Positions 5,319 through 7,398 of a stretch of DNA of 7,398 nt are shown one piece after another; positions within the stretch are counted from its first letter, which is position 1; each line of letters opens with the position of its first letter. The translations under genes and the position numbers were made by a program. The notes below the pieces were generated by a model. It worked only from the letters and a program-made list of their open reading frames with translations, searched no databases and was not told the origin of the DNA. The DNA is from JADGGV01 sp035715725 (GTDB taxonomy: Bacteria; Gemmatimonadota; Gemmatimonadetes; Longimicrobiales; RSA9): contig DASTKT010000206.1 in NCBI GenBank assembly GCA_035715725.1, positions 1 to 7,398 of the forward strand, read 5' to 3'.

Positions 5319-7007
5319 TCACGCCTCCCTCTCCCTCCGCACCGTCGCCTTCCGCCCCCGGATCTTCGTGTCCCGCAGCGCCTGGATCACCTCCGCCGCC
5401 GCGGACTCCGGCACCTCGACCAGCGAGAAGCGGTCGGCGATCTCGATGGCGCCGATCTCCCGCCCGGAGAGCCCCGTCTCGCCCGCGATCGCGCCGACCA
5501 GGTCCTGCGGCCGGATCCCCGCCTGCCGCCCGGCGCCGACGAAGATCCGCGCCATCCCGCCCGCCGGCGCGCGCCGGCGCTCGCGTCCGCCGCCGCGCGG
5601 CGCGAAGCCGCCCGCCCTCGCGCCACGCTCCCGCGCCGGCCGCTCCGGCCGCGGCTGCACCTCCGGGATCTCCTCCTCCTCCTCGGCGCCGCCACTCTCC
5701 GCCTGATGCGCCAGCTTCACCGCCGCCAGCGCCACGTCCATCACGTCGAACTCGTCCGAGAGCGCCTCCACGACGACGCGGAAGTGGTCCAGGTCGTCCT
5801 CCAGGAGCGCCTCCCGCAGCGCCGCCCGCGTCAGGTCCAGCCGGCGCGCCCGCAGGTCCGCCACCGTCGGCACCTTCGAGACGACGATGCGCTGCCGCGT
5901 GACGCGCTCGATGTTCTTCAGCAGCCGGTGCTCGCGCGGCTCCGCGAGCGTGATCGCCACGCCCTCGCGCCCCGCCCGACCGACCCGGCCGATCCGGTGC
6001 ACGTACGACTCCGGCGCCGACGGCACATCGTAGTTCACCACGTGGCTGAGCTGCTCCACGTCCAGCCCCCGCGCCGCCACGTCCGTCGCCACGAGCAGCT
6101 CCGCCGTACCGCTGCGCAGCCGCCCCATCACCCGGTCCCGCTGCTCCTGGTTCATCCCGCCGTGCAGCGCCTCCGCGCGGTACCCCCGCGCCGTCAGCGC
6201 CTCCGTCAGCTCGTCCACCTCGTTCCTCGTGCGGCAGAAGACGAGCGCCGCCGTCGGCGACTCCACGTCCAGCACCCGCCCCAGCGCCGCCAGCTTGTGC
6301 GCCCGCGCCACCACGTACGCCGTCTGCCGCACCAGCGGCGCCTCCCCCGGCGCCGCCGTCTCCCGCTCGATCCGGATCCGCACCGGGTCCCGCAGGTACT
6401 GGCGCGTGATCGCCGCCAGCCGCGGCGGCATCGTCGCCGAGAAGAGCACCGTCTGCCGCTCCGCCGGCGTCTCCCCCAGGATCGACTCGATGTCCTCCGC
6501 GAAGCCCATGTCCAGCATCTCGTCCGCCTCGTCCAGCACCACCACCCGCACCCCCGCCAGCGGCAGCGTGCCCCGCGCGATGTGGTCCAGCGCCCGCCCC
6601 GGCGTCGCCACCACCACGTCCACGCCCCGCTCCAGCGATCGGAGCTGCCGCCCGATCGGCTGCCCGCCGTAGATCGGCAGCACCCGCGCACCCAGCGGCC
6701 GCCCGTACCGGTGCACCGCCTCCGCCACCTGCATCGCCAGCTCGCGCGTCGGCACCAGGATCAGCGCCGCCGGCGCCGCCCGCTCCTCCGTCTCCGCCCA
6801 GCGTTGCAGCAGCGGCAGCGCGAACGCCGCCGTCTTCCCCGTCCCCGTCGCCGCCTGCCCCAGCACATCTCGCCCCTCCAGCAGCGGCGGGATCGCCTCC
6901 CGCTGGATCGGCGTCGGCTCCTCGTACCCGAGCGCCGTGATCGCGGAGATCAGCTCGGGGCGCAGCGCGAGGTCGGAAAAACCCGCGGTATCGATCGTGT
7001 CGGACAT
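5319..7007 (-). CDS. DEAD-box ATP-dependent RNA helicase with DbpA-type RNA-binding domain
   Basis: This 562-residue protein should unwind or remodel RNA using ATP, most likely in ribosome assembly or mRNA turnover, in the cytoplasm. The helicase core is complete: conserved Phe10 and Q motif GYEEPTPIQ (27-35), Walker A AATGTGKT (52-59), PTREL (86-90), GG (114-115), TPGR (135-138), DEAD (159-162), SAT (190-192), VFCRT (256-260), ATDVAARGLDV (307-317) and HRIGRVGR (337-344). After residue 435 comes an acidic then Arg/Gly-rich linker. A C-terminal domain at about 486-559 (RIFVGAGR, VGAIAGETG, DRFSLVEV, IRGRKATVRR) matches the DbpA RNA-binding fold. The architecture resembles DeaD/CsdA-like proteins, and in E. 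coli DbpA this tail recognises 23S rRNA. Whether this protein is specific for 23S rRNA cannot be told. The N-terminal motif spacing supports the ATG at 7007; the Shine-Dalgarno match is weak. Confidence 0.96.
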   Translation of the reverse strand: MSDTIDTAGFSDLALRPELISAITALGYEEPTPIQREAIPPLLEGRDVLGQAATGTGKTAAFALPLLQRWAETEERAAPAALILVPTRELAMQVAEAVHRYGRPLGARVLPIYGGQPIGRQLRSLERGVDVVVATPGRALDHIARGTLPLAGVRVVVLDEADEMLDMGFAEDIESILGETPAERQTVLFSATMPPRLAAITRQYLRDPVRIRIERETAAPGEAPLVRQTAYVVARAHKLAALGRVLDVESPTAALVFCRTRNEVDELTEALTARGYRAEALHGGMNQEQRDRVMGRLRSGTAELLVATDVAARGLDVEQLSHVVNYDVPSAPESYVHRIGRVGRAGREGVAITLAEPREHRLLKNIERVTRQRIVVSKVPTVADLRARRLDLTRAALREALLEDDLDHFRVVVEALSDEFDVMDVALAAVKLAHQAESGGAEEEEEIPEVQPRPERPARERGARAGGFAPRGGGRERRRAPAGGMARIFVGAGRQAGIRPQDLVGAIAGETGLSGREIGAIEIADRFSLVEVPESAAAEVIQALRDTKIRGRKATVRREREA

Positions 7008-7070
7008 TGACTCTGGCTTCGGTGGTCTCGTCTGCCCGGGGGCGCGCTCGCCCTCCGGTTGCGGCGGAGA

Positions 7071-7099
7071 ATTGAACCCGGAGCCGGACGGCGCCGCAA
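7071..7099 (-). promoter_or_regulatory. Candidate promoter of the helicase gene
   Basis: On the minus strand, TTGCGG (plus 7094-7099) and TTCAAT (plus 7071-7076) are separated by 17 bases, resembling -35 and -10 elements of a housekeeping sigma factor with three and four of six consensus matches. It would leave a leader of roughly 60 bases before the ATG. Matches of this quality occur by chance, so this is tentative. Confidence 0.25.
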
Positions 7100-7182
7100 G
7101 GCATGTTCCCCCCGGAAGGAGGGAAGGCGGTGGGGGTGCGTCGGTGTTGGATTCCGGAGGGGATGCGTCGCCGCGGTCCGTC

Positions 7183-7379
7183 GGGGGGGTCGCGGGTCAC
7201 GAAGCTGGGCCAGGGGGCACGGGCACCCGCTGCGCGGGCGCGCGCACGGGAACGGGCAAGGGAGCGGGTCTTCGGAAGGATCCGGCGCGGAAGGAAAAGA
7301 GACCCGTGCCCGTTCCTCTACCCGTGCGCGTGCCCGCGCCCGTGCCCGCTACCCCAGCTTCGTGACCCGCGACCCCCCC
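7183..7379. repeat. Palindromic interspersed repeat, copy 2, with perfect 27-nt arms
   Basis: The arms 7183-7209 and 7353-7379 are exact reverse complements over 27 bases; the left one starts with seven G and contains TCGCGGGTCACGAAGCTGGG. Inward, the halves stay similar but imperfect: GGGCGCGCGCACGGG (7236-7250) faces CCCGTGCGCGTGCCC (7321-7335) with one mismatch. The centre, about 7271-7298, is not palindromic. The element is related to 1148-1374: 13 of 13 bases at the left end and 29 of 31 in 7323-7353. It lies about 175 bases upstream of the helicase start and encodes nothing convincing. Perfect ends with a variable centre suggest a non-autonomous (MITE-like) or REP-like repeat; no transposase in this window has matching ends. 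Confidence 0.7.
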
Positions 7380-7398
7380 CCCCCCCCCCCCCCCCCCC
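7373..7398. repeat. Homopolymer of 26 C at the window end
   Basis: All bases from 7373 to 7398 are C, and the first seven belong to the right arm of the palindromic repeat. The opposite arm has only seven G before T/C sequence, so the additional 19 C have no counterpart. Such a run at a sequence end is often an assembly or read artefact, but a genuine C tract cannot be ruled out. Confidence 0.9.

Noticed and set aside
7100..7182. Search for a small gene or riboswitch upstream of the helicase
   Set aside because: No start with a ribosome site and no conserved riboswitch core was seen; only purine-rich patches such as GGAAGGAGGGAAGG.
5140..7200. A 686-residue minus-strand frame overlapping the helicase
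   Set aside because: The Gly/Ala/Arg-rich translation with no motif is an out-of-frame shadow of the helicase gene, whose own frame holds all DEAD-box motifs.

Overview
The window is very GC-rich bacterial chromosomal DNA of the kind seen in soil bacteria. The gene content (secreted M13 metallopeptidase, DEAD-box helicase with a DbpA-type RNA-binding tail, HSL-type esterase, IS701-family element) would fit Gemmatimonadota such as Longimicrobium relatives. That placement is an impression from protein style and base composition, not a measured assignment. The final 26 bases are all C, so the window probably stops at a contig end.

Layout: (1) 46-1011, plus strand: an HSL-family (family IV) alpha/beta-hydrolase with a complete catalytic triad. 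(2) 1012-1441: a convergent intergenic region with two hairpins that could end transcription from either side, and between them a GC-rich, roughly 227-bp imperfect palindromic repeat. (3) 1442-3517, minus strand: a secreted M13 (neprilysin-like) zinc metallopeptidase. (4) 3518-3819: a non-coding upstream region with inverted repeats. (5) 3820-5282: a complete IS701-family insertion sequence of 1463 bp with 16-bp perfect terminal inverted repeats and a 4-bp TTAG target duplication. Its transposase keeps the DDE residues, but the last ~65 residues lie in another frame. (6) 5319-7007, minus strand: a DEAD-box RNA helicase with a DbpA-like C-terminal domain. (7) 7008-7398: the helicase upstream region, then a second copy of the palindromic repeat with perfect 27-nt arms, running into poly-C.

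The genes do not form an obvious pathway. The helicase and peptidase point the same way, but with the IS and one TTAG copy removed they would still be about 334 bp apart, so an operon is doubtful. The most notable non-genic signal is the pair of related palindromic elements at 1148-1374 and 7183-7379. They share a 13-nt outer motif, a 31-nt stretch with 29 identities and CACGGG/GTGCCC-type arms, which marks them as members of an interspersed repeat family. The second notable point is a structurally intact and probably young IS whose transposase carries a +1 displacement near a G5A5 run. I found no CRISPR array, RNA gene or recognisable defence or biosynthetic system.
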